Positions 27,045 to 37,895 of a stretch of 64,000 bases of DNA are shown one piece after another. A program made the position numbers and the translations under genes. Each line of letters opens with the position of its first letter. Position 1 is the stretch's first letter. The stretch comes from Ferrimonas kyonanensis DSM 18153 (GTDB lineage Bacteria > Pseudomonadota > Gammaproteobacteria > Enterobacterales > Shewanellaceae), in NCBI RefSeq assembly GCF_000425405.1, contig NZ_AUDJ01000002.1, forward strand, positions 310,001 to 374,000. Direction: 5' to 3'. The notes under the pieces are model-generated. The model made no database searches. It saw only the letters and a list, made by a program, of their open reading frames with translations, and was not told the DNA's origin.

Positions 27045-28315
27045 ATCCACAACTCGATGGCAGTGGCCTGAGGCGTTGGAATCGACTGGGCTGGGCATTG
27101 GTGGTGATCGCCTTTGGTGGTTTTGTGGTCTGGTCGTCGTCGGTGGCCATGAGCGCCGCCACCATCAGTGACGGTCAGGTGCGCATGAACCATCCCAGCC
27201 AAAATGTGGCCCACCTGAAAGGGGGCTGGCTCAAGGGGGTGTACGTCACTAATGGTCAACGGGTCGTAGAGGGGCAATTGCTGGCGGAGATCGAGAATCT
27301 GGCACTGGCCGGAGAGCGGCAACAGGTGCAGCAGCAGGTGTGGCAACTTACTGCTCAGCGGGCTCGCTTGCTGCAGGAGTTCACCTCTGAGCAGCGGCTT
27401 CATTTTGATGATGCCATACCGGCGTCAATTCAGCGTCAGCAACGGGCCTTGCACGTCAGCCTGATGGCGGAGTACCAATTACAGATGGCGGAACTCACGC
27501 AGCGGCGCGCCGGTGAGCAAGAGAAACTGAAAGCCTATGAGTTTCGTCAGAAGCGGCTGGTTCAACGCAATCTGTTGGCCAATGAAGAGTTGGCCATTGC
27601 CGAAGAGTTGGCGGCTCAGGAGTACATGGCCAGGATGCAGTTGCTGGCCATGCGCGGACGCTTGGCGGGGTTGGAGGGGGACGTAGAGGTGAATCTGACC
27701 CGCATTGCCCAGGCCAAAGCCGAGTTGGCTGGCCTCGATAGTCAGATTTCACGCCTGAGCAAACAACGTCAGGCGGAGCGGTTGGCGCAATTGGCCAGCG
27801 TTGGCGAAAGCCTGGGTCAGGTGCAACTGCGACTGGCGACCCTGGATGCTCAATTGCAACAAGGCAAACTGTATGCGGAGCAGGGTGGGGTGATAGCCGG
27901 CCTGCAGGTGCAGTCCGTGGCTCGGCATTTATTGGCACCGGGCGAGGTAATTATGCAGGTGGTCAACGACCACTCCGGCTGGTATGTCGAGGGGTTCGTG
28001 GCCGCCGAAGACCGCGACAATGTCTGGCAGGGACTGACAGCCAGAGTGCACCTTAGTGGATTCAATATGAGACGACAAACGCCGCTACAGGGCGTGTTGA
28101 GCCACGTGGATATGAACCGCACCCAGGATCAGAATAACGATGGTTACTACTACCGCATTGAGGTTGACCCAGAGCAGCTTCCGGATCGGATCGCAAGCCG
28201 GGTAACCGCCGGCATGCCGACACAGGTATACATAGAGCAAGAGCCTCGAACCCTTCTTCAGCAGCTGTGGCTGCCCATAAGTGCGTCCATGGACCGGGCG
28301 TTTATTGAACATTGA
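27041..28315 (+). CDS. Type I secretion membrane-fusion protein (HlyD/PrtE-type)
   Basis: A 424-residue adaptor with one N-terminal transmembrane helix (residues about 19-40), a lipoyl-like half (NVAHLKGGWLKGVYVTNGQRVVEGQLL), a long coiled coil (about residues 85-260) and the second half plus beta-barrel domain up to RVTAGMPTQVYIEQ. It links the inner-membrane ATPase to an outer-membrane channel. No TolC-type gene lies nearby, so the channel must be encoded elsewhere. It is translationally coupled to the ATPase gene. Confidence 0.92.
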   Translation: MNPQLDGSGLRRWNRLGWALVVIAFGGFVVWSSSVAMSAATISDGQVRMNHPSQNVAHLKGGWLKGVYVTNGQRVVEGQLLAEIENLALAGERQQVQQQVWQLTAQRARLLQEFTSEQRLHFDDAIPASIQRQQRALHVSLMAEYQLQMAELTQRRAGEQEKLKAYEFRQKRLVQRNLLANEELAIAEELAAQEYMARMQLLAMRGRLAGLEGDVEVNLTRIAQAKAELAGLDSQISRLSKQRQAERLAQLASVGESLGQVQLRLATLDAQLQQGKLYAEQGGVIAGLQVQSVARHLLAPGEVIMQVVNDHSGWYVEGFVAAEDRDNVWQGLTARVHLSGFNMRRQTPLQGVLSHVDMNRTQDQNNDGYYYRIEVDPEQLPDRIASRVTAGMPTQVYIEQEPRTLLQQLWLPISASMDRAFIEH

Positions 28316-28340
28316 ATCTGACTGACACAGGGAGTGAGTT

Positions 28341-31300
28341 ATGTCTGGAACTGCAGGTGACGATATTTTGATTGGCACTGACGACGCCGATAACCTCGAC
28401 GGTGCGCAGGGCGACGATCACATTAGCGGACTGGCCGGTGACGACTATCTGCTGGGGCACGATGGCAGCGATGAGATAGACGGTGCCGGGGGAGACGACG
28501 TCATTATCGGTGATGCCGGTGAACAGCAGCCTGCGGCGGATCCGCAACAGGCCCCAGGCGATGGCAGTTGGGCCCAGGGAGCGCCGATAGTGACGTTGGC
28601 GGCCGGTGACGACGGAATGGGAAAAGATGAGCGTGGCAACGCCCAGGTCATGGTGCCAATCCAGTTGCAACCGGGCACCGACCGTTACCACCTGCAACTG
28701 GAGGCCGCCGGGGCCCAAGGGGCAACCATAGAGATAGTGTTGTTGGCGGCCGATGGCAGCGAGATCTACAACAGCGGCCCGGTGCCGGTGGGCGCCGATA
28801 CCGATGCCTACTTGATGACGTTGGATCCGGCACTGTTGCCCGCCGATGGTGACGTCACCCTGGCGGTGAATGTGCTGCAAGGGGAAGGGGTCAGTATTGC
28901 CGGCTTGTCTCTGACTGGCGAGGGGCAGTGGGATGACACCATCGATGCCGGTGCCGGTGATGATGTGGTCTTCGGTCAACAGGGCAACGATCACATCCTC
29001 GGCGGAGAGGGGGATGACATGCTCGACGGCGGCGGCAATGACGACCGTCTCGATGGCGGTGCCGGTGACGACGTGTTGCTTGGGGGCTACGGCAATGATG
29101 TGCTCATTGGCGGTGAAGGTGCCGACCAGCTGCTGGGGGCCGACGGCGACGATAGCCTGTATGGCGGAGAGGGTGACGATCTGTTGATGGGCGAGCTTGG
29201 GGATGATCATCTCGAAGGTGGCGCTGGAAAAGACACTCTTATCGGAGACGATGGTCGCGATCACCTTGATGGTGGCAGTGGCGATGATCAGCTGTTTGCC
29301 GGCAAGGGGGATGACTGGGTCAGTGGCGGTGATGGCAACGATCTGATCACCGGCGATGAGGGCGATGATCTGTTGCTGGGCGGGGCGGGTGACGATGAGA
29401 TCATCGCCGGTCAGGGACAGGATACCGTTTCCGGAGGAGACGGGGACGACCGCCTCTACGGTCATGGCGGTGATGATCAGCTCAGTGGTGGTGACGGCAA
29501 TGACCTGCTAACTGGCGACGAAGGCAATGACAGCCTCTCGGGGGATGGCGGCGATGACCTACTGGTAGGCGGGCTGGGGCAGGATGCATTGTCCGGTGGC
29601 AGCGGCAACGACCGCCTGTACGGCGGCGACGGAGACGATCAGCTGCATGGTGGCGACGGTGATGATGAGTTGCATGGCAACAGTGGCGCTGATGTCCTGA
29701 TCGCCGGCGCCGGTCATGATGCGGTGTATGGCGGCCAGGGTGATGACACCGTTTCTGCCGGAGACGGTGATGATCTGGTGGTGACCGACGAGGGAGATGA
29801 CGTTGTCGATGCCGGTGACGGCGACGATGTGGTTTTCAGTGGTGACGGTAATGATGAAGTGGTTGCCGGCAGTGGCGACGATGAGATTCACACCAACCAA
29901 GGCCAGGATCGCATTCAAGGGGGAAGTGGCAACGACCGCATCTTTGCCGGCGAAGACAATGATGTGGTCGATGCCGGAGACGGTGATGATCTGGTGTACG
30001 CCGGCAGTGGTGCCGACGTGGTGATGGCGGGCAGCGGCAACGATACGGTGTTTGCCGAGCAGGGAGACGATGTCATTGATGCCGGCAGTGGCGATGACGC
30101 CGTGTTCGCCGGTGATGGTAACGATGTGATTCAGGCCGGAGACGGCGATGACTACGTGGAGGCCGGCGATGGCCACGATACGGTCAGTCTGGGAGAGGGG
30201 CACAATACCGCCTTTGCCGGTGACGGCGATGATCGGCTGACCGCTGGGGCCGGAAACGATGTGGTGTTCGGTGGCGGTGGCGACGATCAGATTAGCCTGG
30301 GGAGTGGCGATAACTTTGCCGACGGCGGCAGTGGCGACGACCGGGTTGTGGCTGGCAGTGGCAATGATGTGCTGCTTGGGGGAGATGGCGATGATCACCT
30401 GGAAGGGGGCGCCGGCGAAGACATTCTGGTGGGGGGCGAAGGTGATGACACCCTCATCGGCGGCGATGACCGCAGTGAACTCTATGGTGATGGCGGTGCC
30501 GATACCTTGATTGGCGGTCTGGCCGATGATGTTTTGGGTGGGGGCAGCGGTGATGACCTGATTGTTGCTGGTGCAGGGAATGACACCGTCTATGCCGGTT
30601 CCGGCAATGACCATGTTGACGCCGGAAGTGGCGATGACACCGTCTATGCGGAAGCTGGAGTGAATCACATTGAGGCCGGGGACGGTGACGATCGCATCTT
30701 TGGCGGCAGCGGCAGCGATACCCTGATTGGCGGTCAGGGTGATGATACCTTGTCCGGAGCCGGCGGTGCCGATGAGCTGCAAGGAGGCGACGGCAACGAT
30801 GCTCTCGACGGCGGGGCACAGAACGACCGTCTGTTTGGTGGTGGCGGAGACGATCAGCTATTGGCAGGAGAAGGAGACGATCTGCTGGAAGGGGGAGAAG
30901 GTGACGATGTGCTTATTGGCGGTGCGGGCACCGATACTCTGCTCGGTGGCAGTGGCGTAGACCTGCTGGCCGGGGGGGATGGCGACGATTATCTTGATGG
31001 CGGCAATGAAGGCGGCCAGCTTCACGGCGAAGCCGGTAACGACATGCTGGTGGGCGGCGAGGGTGAGGATCTGATCACCGGCGGTGACGGTGACGATACC
31101 TTATTGGGCGGTGCCGGTAATGACGTGCTTTACGCCGGCAGTGGCAATGATCAACTGGCTGCCGGTAGTGGCGATGACGTCATCTACGGCGAGGCCGGTC
31201 ACAACCAGATCGATGCCGGTGCGGGCGATGACCAGGTGTTCGGGGGCACCGGCAGCGACACTGTCAGTGGTGGACAGGGGGATGATCTGCTGTTGGGCGG

Positions 31301-33731
31301 TGTCGGCCAGGATTACCTCAGCGGTGATGAGGGCGACGACAAACTCGATGGCGGTGACGACGACGACCAGTTGCTAGGCGGACTGGGCAACGATGAACTT
31401 CTCGGCGGGGCCGGTAACGATCAGTTGGACGGCGGTGACGGGGATGATCTGCTGGTCGGCGGTCAGGGGGACGACCACCTTGTGGGTGGACTCGGGCGGG
31501 ATCAGCTGTATGGTGGTGAAGGGGACGATACCCTGATCGATACCGACACCTCGGCACAACTCTATGGTGACCAGGGCGATGACAGCCTGATTTCCGGCGA
31601 CTTTGACGATCACCTCTACGCCGGAACTGGCCACGATAGCGTCGATGCCGGCGGGGGCCATGACGTAGTGTTTGCCGGTGACGGCAATGATTCTGTGACC
31701 GCCGGAGCCGGTGACGATCTGGTGTTCGCCGGCGCGGGTAACGACACGGTCTCCGGCGGTGACGGGGACGACACCCTGTACGGAGAGTCGGGCAGCAACA
31801 GCCTAAGCGGAGATGCCGGCGATGATCTGATCTATGGCGGCATTGGCGCCGACACCCTCAGCGGCGGCAGCGGCGATGATCAGTTGTTTGGCGGCGACGG
31901 CGACGACTCGCTGTCCGGCGGCAGTGGTGCGGACTTGTTGATTGGCGGCAGTGGCGACGATGAGCTGCGGGGTGACGGTGGAGACGATGTGTTGCTCGGT
32001 GAGAGCGGCGATGACCACCTTATGGGCGGTGACGGCAACGATTATCTTCAGGGTGACGGTGGCCAGGATCGGCTTGAAGGCGGCCAGGGCAATGATCACC
32101 TCAAAGCCGGAGAGGGGGATGACACCTTGTTAGGCCAAGAGGGCGATGACCTGCTGGAGGGGCAAAGTGGCAATGATCACCTGTCCGGTGGTGATGGCGA
32201 TGACGTGCTGATGGGAGGCAGTGGTCACGATAGCCTTGATGGCGGCGATGGCGGCGACCTTCTGCAGGGGGGCGAGGGTGACAACAGTCTGGATGGCGGT
32301 GACGGAGATGACATTCTGGTCGCCGGTGCTGGCGCCGATACCTTGCTGGGCGGAGCGGGTGATGATCAGCTGGAGTCAGGGTTGGGAGACGATCAACTCG
32401 ATGGGGGCGAAGGTAATGACAGCCTGGTGGCCAGTGGCGGCAATAACCTGCTGCTTGGCGGGGCGGGGAGTGACCAGTTGCTGGCTGGTGATGGCGACGA
32501 TCGGCTTTACGGTGGCCAGGACAACGACACCCTGCAGGCTGGCGAAGGGCAAAACCGCTTGTTTGGCGAGCAGGGTAACGACAGCCTGACCAGTGGCAGT
32601 GGTAATGACTTCCTCGATGGCGGCGACGGTGACGATCTGCTCAATGCCGGCGCCGGTGATGACGAGCTCTATGGCATGGCCGGCAATGATCAGCTGACGG
32701 CCGGAGCTGGGCGGGATCAGCTGTACGGCGGTGACGGCGACGATCGGCTGAGTGGCGGCAGTGATGACGACAGCTTAAGTGGAGATTCCGGCAACGATAC
32801 CCTTAAAGGCGAGGCTGGCAACGACGTGCTGTTTGGTGGCCTGGGGAACGACAGCCTCGATGGCGGCAGTGGTGATGACCAGCTCTTTGGCGGTGCCGGG
32901 CAGGATACCTTGAAAGGCGGTTCCGGCCACGACCAATTGCACGGCGGCGAGGGTGATGACAGCCTCTATGGTCAGGGAGGCGATGATGCCCTGTTTGGAG
33001 ACGCCGGTGCCGATACCTTAAAAGGCGGCAGTGGCAGCGACAGCCTGTCTGGGGGCGACGGGGACGATCGCCTCGACGGTGGCAGCGGCTCCGACAGTCT
33101 GTTTGCCGGAGAGGGGGACGACGATTTGGCCGGCGGAGACGGTGAAGACCAGTTATTTGGCGAGCAGGGCAACGACAGCCTGGACGGAGGCGCCGGTGCC
33201 GATCGTCTGTTTGGTGGCGAAGGGGATGACCGCATTCGGTTTGATGCCGATGACCTGATTGGCGGAGAAACGGTGATCGCTGGCGGCGAGGGTTTTGACG
33301 TGCTGACCGCCGGAGGCAACAGCGGCATCATCGATATGACCGGTGGCGACATCGTTGGCATGGAAGCCCTGATTATCGATGAGGGGGTGCCGGATACCGA
33401 CGTGAAAATTGCGCTGTCGAAAATCCTGGCGGAAGAGGTCGGAGGCAGTGGTAACGAGGCTCTGGAGGATTGCTTCCTGTGTGTGGGGGCAGAGCAACTC
33501 AGCATCGATGGTGAAGGCTGGAGTTTCGATTCGGCGTTGACATCGTCGCAGATGGATGCCGGTGTGCTGGCTCGATACCAGGCAGAAGGGGTCGATATCT
33601 CGGATCTTAAAGGGTATCAGTTTACCAACGCCAACAACGAAGTGGTGACCATCTGGACCGATGCCGAACTGGACGAGCTGAGCTTTAACGATGCCAGCCT
33701 GGTTGAAGAGGATCCGGATCTGGCCGGTTGA
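28341..33731 (+). CDS. Giant RTX calcium-binding protein, type I secretion substrate
   Basis: A 1796-residue, very acidic Gly/Asp-rich protein. Residues 1-62 already carry RTX-type repeats ([19 protein letters not shown]). Residues about 63-192 form a non-repeat, beta-rich domain. Residues about 193-1630 are nearly uninterrupted GGxGxDxLx nonapeptides, about 160 units by length. The last 165 residues lack repeats and end [11 protein letters not shown], the expected place for the uncleaved type I secretion signal. No protease, lipase, adenylate cyclase or adhesin domain is visible, so a calcium-folded surface layer or matrix role is my inference. The secretion ATPase and adaptor lie immediately upstream. 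Confidence 0.93.
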   Translation: MSGTAGDDILIGTDDADNLDGAQGDDHISGLAGDDYLLGHDGSDEIDGAGGDDVIIGDAGEQQPAADPQQAPGDGSWAQGAPIVTLAAGDDGMGKDERGNAQVMVPIQLQPGTDRYHLQLEAAGAQGATIEIVLLAADGSEIYNSGPVPVGADTDAYLMTLDPALLPADGDVTLAVNVLQGEGVSIAGLSLTGEGQWDDTIDAGAGDDVVFGQQGNDHILGGEGDDMLDGGGNDDRLDGGAGDDVLLGGYGNDVLIGGEGADQLLGADGDDSLYGGEGDDLLMGELGDDHLEGGAGKDTLIGDDGRDHLDGGSGDDQLFAGKGDDWVSGGDGNDLITGDEGDDLLLGGAGDDEIIAGQGQDTVSGGDGDDRLYGHGGDDQLSGGDGNDLLTGDEGNDSLSGDGGDDLLVGGLGQDALSGGSGNDRLYGGDGDDQLHGGDGDDELHGNSGADVLIAGAGHDAVYGGQGDDTVSAGDGDDLVVTDEGDDVVDAGDGDDVVFSGDGNDEVVAGSGDDEIHTNQGQDRIQGGSGNDRIFAGEDNDVVDAGDGDDLVYAGSGADVVMAGSGNDTVFAEQGDDVIDAGSGDDAVFAGDGNDVIQAGDGDDYVEAGDGHDTVSLGEGHNTAFAGDGDDRLTAGAGNDVVFGGGGDDQISLGSGDNFADGGSGDDRVVAGSGNDVLLGGDGDDHLEGGAGEDILVGGEGDDTLIGGDDRSELYGDGGADTLIGGLADDVLGGGSGDDLIVAGAGNDTVYAGSGNDHVDAGSGDDTVYAEAGVNHIEAGDGDDRIFGGSGSDTLIGGQGDDTLSGAGGADELQGGDGNDALDGGAQNDRLFGGGGDDQLLAGEGDDLLEGGEGDDVLIGGAGTDTLLGGSGVDLLAGGDGDDYLDGGNEGGQLHGEAGNDMLVGGEGEDLITGGDGDDTLLGGAGNDVLYAGSGNDQLAAGSGDDVIYGEAGHNQIDAGAGDDQVFGGTGSDTVSGGQGDDLLLGGVGQDYLSGDEGDDKLDGGDDDDQLLGGLGNDELLGGAGNDQLDGGDGDDLLVGGQGDDHLVGGLGRDQLYGGEGDDTLIDTDTSAQLYGDQGDDSLISGDFDDHLYAGTGHDSVDAGGGHDVVFAGDGNDSVTAGAGDDLVFAGAGNDTVSGGDGDDTLYGESGSNSLSGDAGDDLIYGGIGADTLSGGSGDDQLFGGDGDDSLSGGSGADLLIGGSGDDELRGDGGDDVLLGESGDDHLMGGDGNDYLQGDGGQDRLEGGQGNDHLKAGEGDDTLLGQEGDDLLEGQSGNDHLSGGDGDDVLMGGSGHDSLDGGDGGDLLQGGEGDNSLDGGDGDDILVAGAGADTLLGGAGDDQLESGLGDDQLDGGEGNDSLVASGGNNLLLGGAGSDQLLAGDGDDRLYGGQDNDTLQAGEGQNRLFGEQGNDSLTSGSGNDFLDGGDGDDLLNAGAGDDELYGMAGNDQLTAGAGRDQLYGGDGDDRLSGGSDDDSLSGDSGNDTLKGEAGNDVLFGGLGNDSLDGGSGDDQLFGGAGQDTLKGGSGHDQLHGGEGDDSLYGQGGDDALFGDAGADTLKGGSGSDSLSGGDGDDRLDGGSGSDSLFAGEGDDDLAGGDGEDQLFGEQGNDSLDGGAGADRLFGGEGDDRIRFDADDLIGGETVIAGGEGFDVLTAGGNSGIIDMTGGDIVGMEALIIDEGVPDTDVKIALSKILAEEVGGSGNEALEDCFLCVGAEQLSIDGEGWSFDSALTSSQMDAGVLARYQAEGVDISDLKGYQFTNANNEVVTIWTDAELDELSFNDASLVEEDPDLAG
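28920..33240 (+). repeat. RTX nonapeptide repeat array within the giant protein
   Basis: About 4.3 kb of 27-base units encoding GGxGxDxLx. The DNA is biased toward GGC, GGT, GAT and GAC, which also produces long spurious frames on the opposite strand. Confidence 0.9.
30480..32099 (+). repeat. Three 540-base higher-order units inside the RTX array
   Basis: Landmark segments with a broken nonapeptide (SELYGD, GQLHGE and AQLYGD) have their Leu codon at 30480, 31020 and 31560, exactly 540 bases (20 nonapeptides, 180 residues) apart. Units 1 and 2 also align internally in register: the seventh nonapeptide is VYAEAGVNH in one and IYGEAGHNQ in the other, followed by matching AG-GDD and FGG-GSDT units. 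Unit 3 has drifted by two nonapeptides. Confidence 0.8.
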
Positions 33732-33735
33732 CTGT

Positions 33736-33766
33736 AGCGGGGAGCCATCAGCTCCCCGCTTTTTTA
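33736..33766 (+). terminator. Strong terminator after the RTX gene
   Basis: Perfect 10-bp stem AGCGGGGAGC/GCTCCCCGCT, loop CATCA, then TTTTTT. It lies 4 bases after the stop codon. Confidence 0.93.
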
Positions 33767-33920
33767 TCAGGGGCAGCGGCGGCTCTGCGCTATTGTTGTT
33801 CGGAATGGACAAAGATTGGGCCATTTATCAAGAAAAGTCGGCAGTGTCCTCCGCTATCAGGTACACTTCGCGGTTCATTTGACGGCCGCTGTGGTCCGTC
33901 ACAGCGAGAGAGCGCGATTT

Positions 33921-35333
33921 ATGCAGTTTACTGAACTCGGTTTGTCCCAACCGATTCTTGATGCCGTAGCCGAACAGGGCTACGACACCCCGTCACCGAT
34001 TCAGGCACAGGCCATTCCTGCGGTTCTGAACGGTCAGGACGTCATGGCGGCGGCACAGACCGGAACCGGAAAAACCGCTGGGTTCACCCTGCCGATTCTG
34101 CATCGTCTGGCCGATGGCCAGCGTGCCCGCAGCAATAAGTGCCGGGCATTGGTTCTCACCCCGACCCGCGAGCTGGCGGCCCAGGTGCAGGAGAGCGTCG
34201 AAAAGTACGGCAAAAATACGCCGCTGCGTTCGGCGGTGGTGTTTGGCGGGGTCAGCATTAATCCGCAGATGACGGCACTGCGCAAAGGGGTAGACGTACT
34301 GGTGGCGACCCCGGGTCGGTTGCTGGATCTGTATCAGCAAAACGCGGTCCGATTTGACCAGCTGGAAGTGTTGGTGCTGGATGAAGCCGACCGCATGCTG
34401 GACATGGGCTTTATTCGCGACATCAAGAAGATTCTGGCGCTACTGCCGGCCAAACGGCAGAATTTGCTGTTTTCGGCCACCTTCTCCGAAGAGATTCGCG
34501 ATCTGGCCAAAGGCCTGGTGCACAACCCGGTGGAGATCTCGGTAACGCCACGCAATGCGGCGGCCAAGACCGTCGAGCAGATGGTGCATCCGGTGGACAA
34601 GAAGCGTAAATCGGCGCTGCTGGCGCAACTGATTACCGACAATAAGTGGCAGCAGGTGCTGGTGTTTACTCGTACCAAGCACGGGGCCAACCGCCTGACC
34701 CGTTACCTGGAAGAGCGTAAGATCACCGCCGCGGCGATTCATGGTAATAAAAGCCAGGGCGCCCGCACCAAGGCGTTGGCGAATTTCAAATCCGGCGATG
34801 TTCGCGCGCTGGTGGCGACCGACATTGCCGCCCGTGGCCTGGATATCGATCAACTGCCCCAGGTGGTGAATTTTGACTTGCCCCAGGTAGCGGAAGATTA
34901 CGTCCACCGCATTGGCCGAACCGGCCGAGCCGGCGCCTCCGGCCATGCTGTCTCTCTGGTGTGTGCCGATGAGATTGAGCAGTTAGTGGCCATCGAGCAG
35001 TTGATTCAACGTCACCTGGATCGCCAGGTAATGCCGGGCCACGAGCCTACGCATGAGTTGCCGGACTCCAAGGCGATTCGTCCTCCGAAAAGTAAAAAGC
35101 CGAAGAAGCCCCGTCCTCAAAGAGAGGGCGAGCGTGCTGGCGGTGAGGGGGCAAAACCCCGTCGCCGTAAGCCTGGCGCCAACCGCGGTAGTCAAGGCAA
35201 TCACTCTGGCGACACTAAGCCCGCTGGTCAACGGCGTCGCAGTGGCGGCAACCGGGGGAACGCTAAGCCATCGGCCAATGCCTCCGGCAATCGTCGCTCA
35301 GGCAATCGCGCAGACGTGAACGGCAACCGCTGA
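33921..35333 (+). CDS. rhlE: DEAD-box RNA helicase, RhlE-like
   Basis: A 470-residue helicase. The Q motif is [11 protein letters not shown], motif I AQTGTGKT, motif II DEAD ([13 protein letters not shown]), motif III SAT, and motif [12 protein letters not shown]. The C-terminal 100 residues are a basic, Arg/Gly/Asn-rich tail that probably binds RNA. RhlE-type enzymes act in ribosome assembly and RNA turnover. The start at 33921 ([10 protein letters not shown]) matches the family; a frame extending upstream to 33816 would add a non-homologous leader. Confidence 0.9.
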   Translation: MQFTELGLSQPILDAVAEQGYDTPSPIQAQAIPAVLNGQDVMAAAQTGTGKTAGFTLPILHRLADGQRARSNKCRALVLTPTRELAAQVQESVEKYGKNTPLRSAVVFGGVSINPQMTALRKGVDVLVATPGRLLDLYQQNAVRFDQLEVLVLDEADRMLDMGFIRDIKKILALLPAKRQNLLFSATFSEEIRDLAKGLVHNPVEISVTPRNAAAKTVEQMVHPVDKKRKSALLAQLITDNKWQQVLVFTRTKHGANRLTRYLEERKITAAAIHGNKSQGARTKALANFKSGDVRALVATDIAARGLDIDQLPQVVNFDLPQVAEDYVHRIGRTGRAGASGHAVSLVCADEIEQLVAIEQLIQRHLDRQVMPGHEPTHELPDSKAIRPPKSKKPKKPRPQREGERAGGEGAKPRRRKPGANRGSQGNHSGDTKPAGQRRRSGGNRGNAKPSANASGNRRSGNRADVNGNR

Positions 35334-35353
35334 ATCTAAAACGCGACCACATC

Positions 35354-35379
35354 AAGGCGGCCTTCAGGCCGCCTTTTTG
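35354..35379 (+). terminator. Terminator after rhlE
   Basis: Stem AAGGCGGCC/GGCCGCCTT with loop TTCA, followed by TTT. Confidence 0.92.
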
Positions 35380-35561
35380 TTGCGGTGTTCCTCGCTGGTT
35401 TTGTGTGAGCTACTGCAGTCATTTTGAAAACTGCTGTCTGGCTCCTGTTTTAGGGGGGCCAACACCGCGCCGAGTCGAATAAAGCCGGCAGTGGATCACG
35501 CTATCGATGTCCGCTTTAGCGCATGATGGCGGCAGAGTTTTGCTACCTTACCCGACCCATT

Positions 35562-36458
35562 ATGAAGACAGAAGATCTGGCCCTGTTCAGCGCCGTCGTT
35601 GAGCATGGCAGCCAAAGCGAAGCCGCTCGCATCCTCGGCGTTCCGGTTTCCAAAGTCTCCCGGCGCATCGCTCAGTTGGAGCAACACCTTGGCTGCCGGT
35701 TGCTGGAGCGGACCCACCGGGGACTGACGGTAACCGAGGCTGGAGAAGCGGTGCTGGAGCGGTGCCGGGTTATTCTCTGTGAAGTGGATGAGCTGGAGTT
35801 GAGCGTCGGCCGGTTGCAGGGGCGGCCCGAAGGGGCCATTACCGTGGCGGCGCCGTTGGATTTCATTAACCTGGTGTGCCGACCGGCACTGATGCGTTTT
35901 CATCAGCAGTTTCCCGACCTGCAGTTGAAATTCATCTCCTACCAGAGTCGGCAGAGCCCGATGGAGGTGCAGGCGGATCTGGTGTTTTTTGTCGGCCATG
36001 AGAGCCCGCCGGATTGCTCTATGGTGGCGCGTAAACTGACTACGGTTGAGCGGTGTTTTATTGCCAGTCCGGAGTTTGTCCGTCGCCACCCTCAGTTGGC
36101 CCACCCCAGGCAATTAGGCCAGTATCCCTGCCTGCTGTCTGCCAAGGGCACCAAGTCAGCCCGAAGTTGGCTTTGGCACGACACCGATGGCCTCCATGAG
36201 GTGGAGGTTAATGGACCGCTGGAATCGGAGATCAATGAGTTGTGTATCTCGGCGGCAGAAGATGGCCTCGGTATCGCCTGGGTGGCCCCGGCGATGTGTC
36301 AACGGCAACTGCGGCAGGGACGATTGGTGAAGCTATTTGATGGTCGGTACGGCACCGGAATTACCACTTGGGGATTGTACTCTTGCCGACATTATATGCC
36401 GCACCGAGTGCGGGTGGTGCTGGATTTCTTTGCTCAAGAGTTTAAGCAAGTGGATTAA
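35562..36458 (+). CDS. LysR-family transcriptional regulator
   Basis: A 298-residue LTTR. The helix-turn-helix lies at residues about 3-60 (LALFSAVVEHGSQSEAARIL, then VSKVSRRIAQLEQHLG). The rest is the two-lobed periplasmic-binding-like effector domain. The start at 35562 gives the normal family length; an in-frame ATG 39 bases earlier adds residues atypical for LTTRs. It is convergent with the outer-membrane channel gene, so its target is unclear. The SKVSRR recognition helix resembles the DsdC/GcvA-AaeR-type branch. Confidence 0.88.
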   Translation: MKTEDLALFSAVVEHGSQSEAARILGVPVSKVSRRIAQLEQHLGCRLLERTHRGLTVTEAGEAVLERCRVILCEVDELELSVGRLQGRPEGAITVAAPLDFINLVCRPALMRFHQQFPDLQLKFISYQSRQSPMEVQADLVFFVGHESPPDCSMVARKLTTVERCFIASPEFVRRHPQLAHPRQLGQYPCLLSAKGTKSARSWLWHDTDGLHEVEVNGPLESEINELCISAAEDGLGIAWVAPAMCQRQLRQGRLVKLFDGRYGTGITTWGLYSCRHYMPHRVRVVLDFFAQEFKQVD

Positions 36459-36502
36459 TAGGGTTAGAGAATAGTCACCATTATAATTATGGGCAGGGGC
36501 AG

Positions 36503-36549
36503 CCAGTTGGTACTTTGTCATTAAAGCACCAACTGGTTTAGTATTTTTA
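36503..36549. terminator. Bidirectional terminator between the LysR gene and the channel gene
   Basis: Stem CCAGTTGGT/ACCAACTGG with an inner CTTT/AAAG helix, followed on the plus strand by TTTAGTATTTTT. It separates convergent genes. Confidence 0.8.
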
Positions 36550-36552
36550 GCT

Positions 36553-37479
36553 CTAGAATGACTTGGTGAAGGTTAATACTGCAGACGAACCTTCGGTGGT
36601 GTTTTTTGTTTCAAGCTCTTTGACGTAGCGGAAGTTAACTTGCATTAGCCAGGGAAGATAAAAAGCATTTATTTCGGCGCCCAAACCGAATGCTCGTTTT
36701 CTCTCATTAGCAATTGTTCCATGTCCATCTTTGCTATCATCGCTAATCTGCCAAGACGCGCAATAACTGATGCCCGGTTGTAACAACCAGGTGTGATCAA
36801 TACTGAATTCCTTTCCTAATCCACCCTCAATAATAAATTCAGCCCCGGGACGGATATCGGTATCTTCCTGCTTACCGTTGATCAGGGTGCGCGTTAGGGC
36901 GCTAAACGACCAGGATTTTTGCTCGTCCAGATAATAGGTCGCGCCTGCTGATAGCATCCCCGACCAATACCCAAACCCGGGGTTTACTGCCTGGCGGGCA
37001 TCGAAGTCGCCGCTGGGCGCAATCACCGCCAGGGCAAAGGCGGCATCGAATCGTTCTTTAAACCAAAACAGGGACAGGGGCTCGATGACAATGTCGCCCA
37101 TAGCCAGACTATGGCTGTCATTGACGCCGAGTGGCTCGATGGAGAGTTCTTTGTCAATCAGTGGGATCAGTACATTATAGCCCCAGTTGGCGCCAAACAG
37201 TTTGGTGTCGGTAACCTGAACAAACCTGTGCACCTGGGCAAACAGATCCAGGTTGAAATCCAGGCCGCTGTCCTGACCGGCATTATTGGTTTGGGTGTCA
37301 GCGCTGTAGAGCGTGTTGTACAGGCGGTAATGGAGGCCGGGAGGTGGCGCGGTAGCGGCTTTGACGCCTTCGGCGCCCATGGGATAATGGGAGCCCGAGG
37401 TGGCGGCGGCGACCGAGGCCGATGATACTAGGGCGGCGAGCGTCAACCAAGTCGTCATGCTGGTCGTGGATGTGTGCAT
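36553..37479 (-). CDS. Outer-membrane channel of the phenol-degradation (SphA/MetA-like) family
   Basis: A 308-residue protein with a signal peptide (TTWLTLAALVSSASVAAATS) and an outer-membrane barrel pattern ending VLTFTKSF. The early segment HYPMGAEGVKAATAPPPGLHY closely matches the family once annotated as protein involved in meta-pathway of phenol degradation. These proteins are thought to pass hydrophobic aromatics through the outer membrane. It is divergent from rdhA, so delivery of a halogenated aromatic to the periplasmic dehalogenase is an attractive inference. An AGGAATCGAT ribosome site precedes the ATG. Confidence 0.82.
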   Translation of the reverse strand: MHTSTTSMTTWLTLAALVSSASVAAATSGSHYPMGAEGVKAATAPPPGLHYRLYNTLYSADTQTNNAGQDSGLDFNLDLFAQVHRFVQVTDTKLFGANWGYNVLIPLIDKELSIEPLGVNDSHSLAMGDIVIEPLSLFWFKERFDAAFALAVIAPSGDFDARQAVNPGFGYWSGMLSAGATYYLDEQKSWSFSALTRTLINGKQEDTDIRPGAEFIIEGGLGKEFSIDHTWLLQPGISYCASWQISDDSKDGHGTIANERKRAFGLGAEINAFYLPWLMQVNFRYVKELETKNTTEGSSAVLTFTKSF

Positions 37480-37741
37480 ATCGATTCCTGTTAGTGGCAG
37501 AATGAGCGCTGAAGTGCGTCATCCTTGTTTATTTCATCAACTTAGTGGTGCTTATAAGCTGTCGACAATATATTGCAGACGCCATTTTTATTAGCCTTGC
37601 TTTAATCAATTTATATTGAAGGCAGAAACAAAATAGAAACCTTGTTCTCTGAGGTCAACCATAGAAATATTTCTGGGTCCGTTCGTATTTGATTTTATTT
37701 CCTGTGGCGATGCTGATTGTTGTAAAAAATAAAGCTTTCGG

Positions 37742-37771
37742 ATAAGACCTGTCATACGAGCGTGGTCTTAT
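37742..37771. promoter_or_regulatory. Inverted repeat, possible regulator site
   Basis: ATAAGACC-N14-GGTCTTAT, two perfect 8-base arms. The spacing of about two helical turns centre to centre suits a dimeric regulator such as the LuxR-type protein encoded at 41195, but this is unproven. Confidence 0.35.
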
Positions 37772-37800
37772 TGTGATTGTGACGGTTGTTTTTACTTGGG

Positions 37801-37816
37801 TGTGATGCCGGTCACT
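37801..37816. promoter_or_regulatory. Candidate CRP-binding site upstream of rdhA
   Basis: TGTGATGCCGGTCACT matches the TGTGA-N6-TCACA consensus at nine of ten positions. It is about 90 bases upstream of a likely transcription start, a usual class I distance. In Shewanella CRP activates many anaerobic respiratory genes. Confidence 0.45.
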
Positions 37817-37864
37817 GCCGTAAAAAGCAGGCTGTGCAATTTTTGCAAAGCCAGTTCTCAATTG

Positions 37865-37895
37865 TTGATGTACCGTGTTTTTAATTCACTATATA
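37865..37895 (+). promoter_or_regulatory. Possible sigma-70 promoter of rdhA
   Basis: TTGATG (37865) and TATATA (37890) are separated by 19 bases. The spacing is slightly long, consistent with a promoter that needs an activator. Confidence 0.3.

Noticed and set aside
28302-30782. Two long leftward open frames (about 387 and 407 codons) opposite the RTX gene
   Set aside because: They are produced by the 27-base repeat codon bias (GGTGAT/GGCGAC read in reverse) and give low-complexity Val/Ile/Ala/His-rich chains without ribosome sites.
28920-33240. The repeat array considered as CRISPR or a DNA satellite
   Set aside because: The 27-base period keeps one reading frame and encodes RTX nonapeptides; there are no unique spacers between identical repeats.
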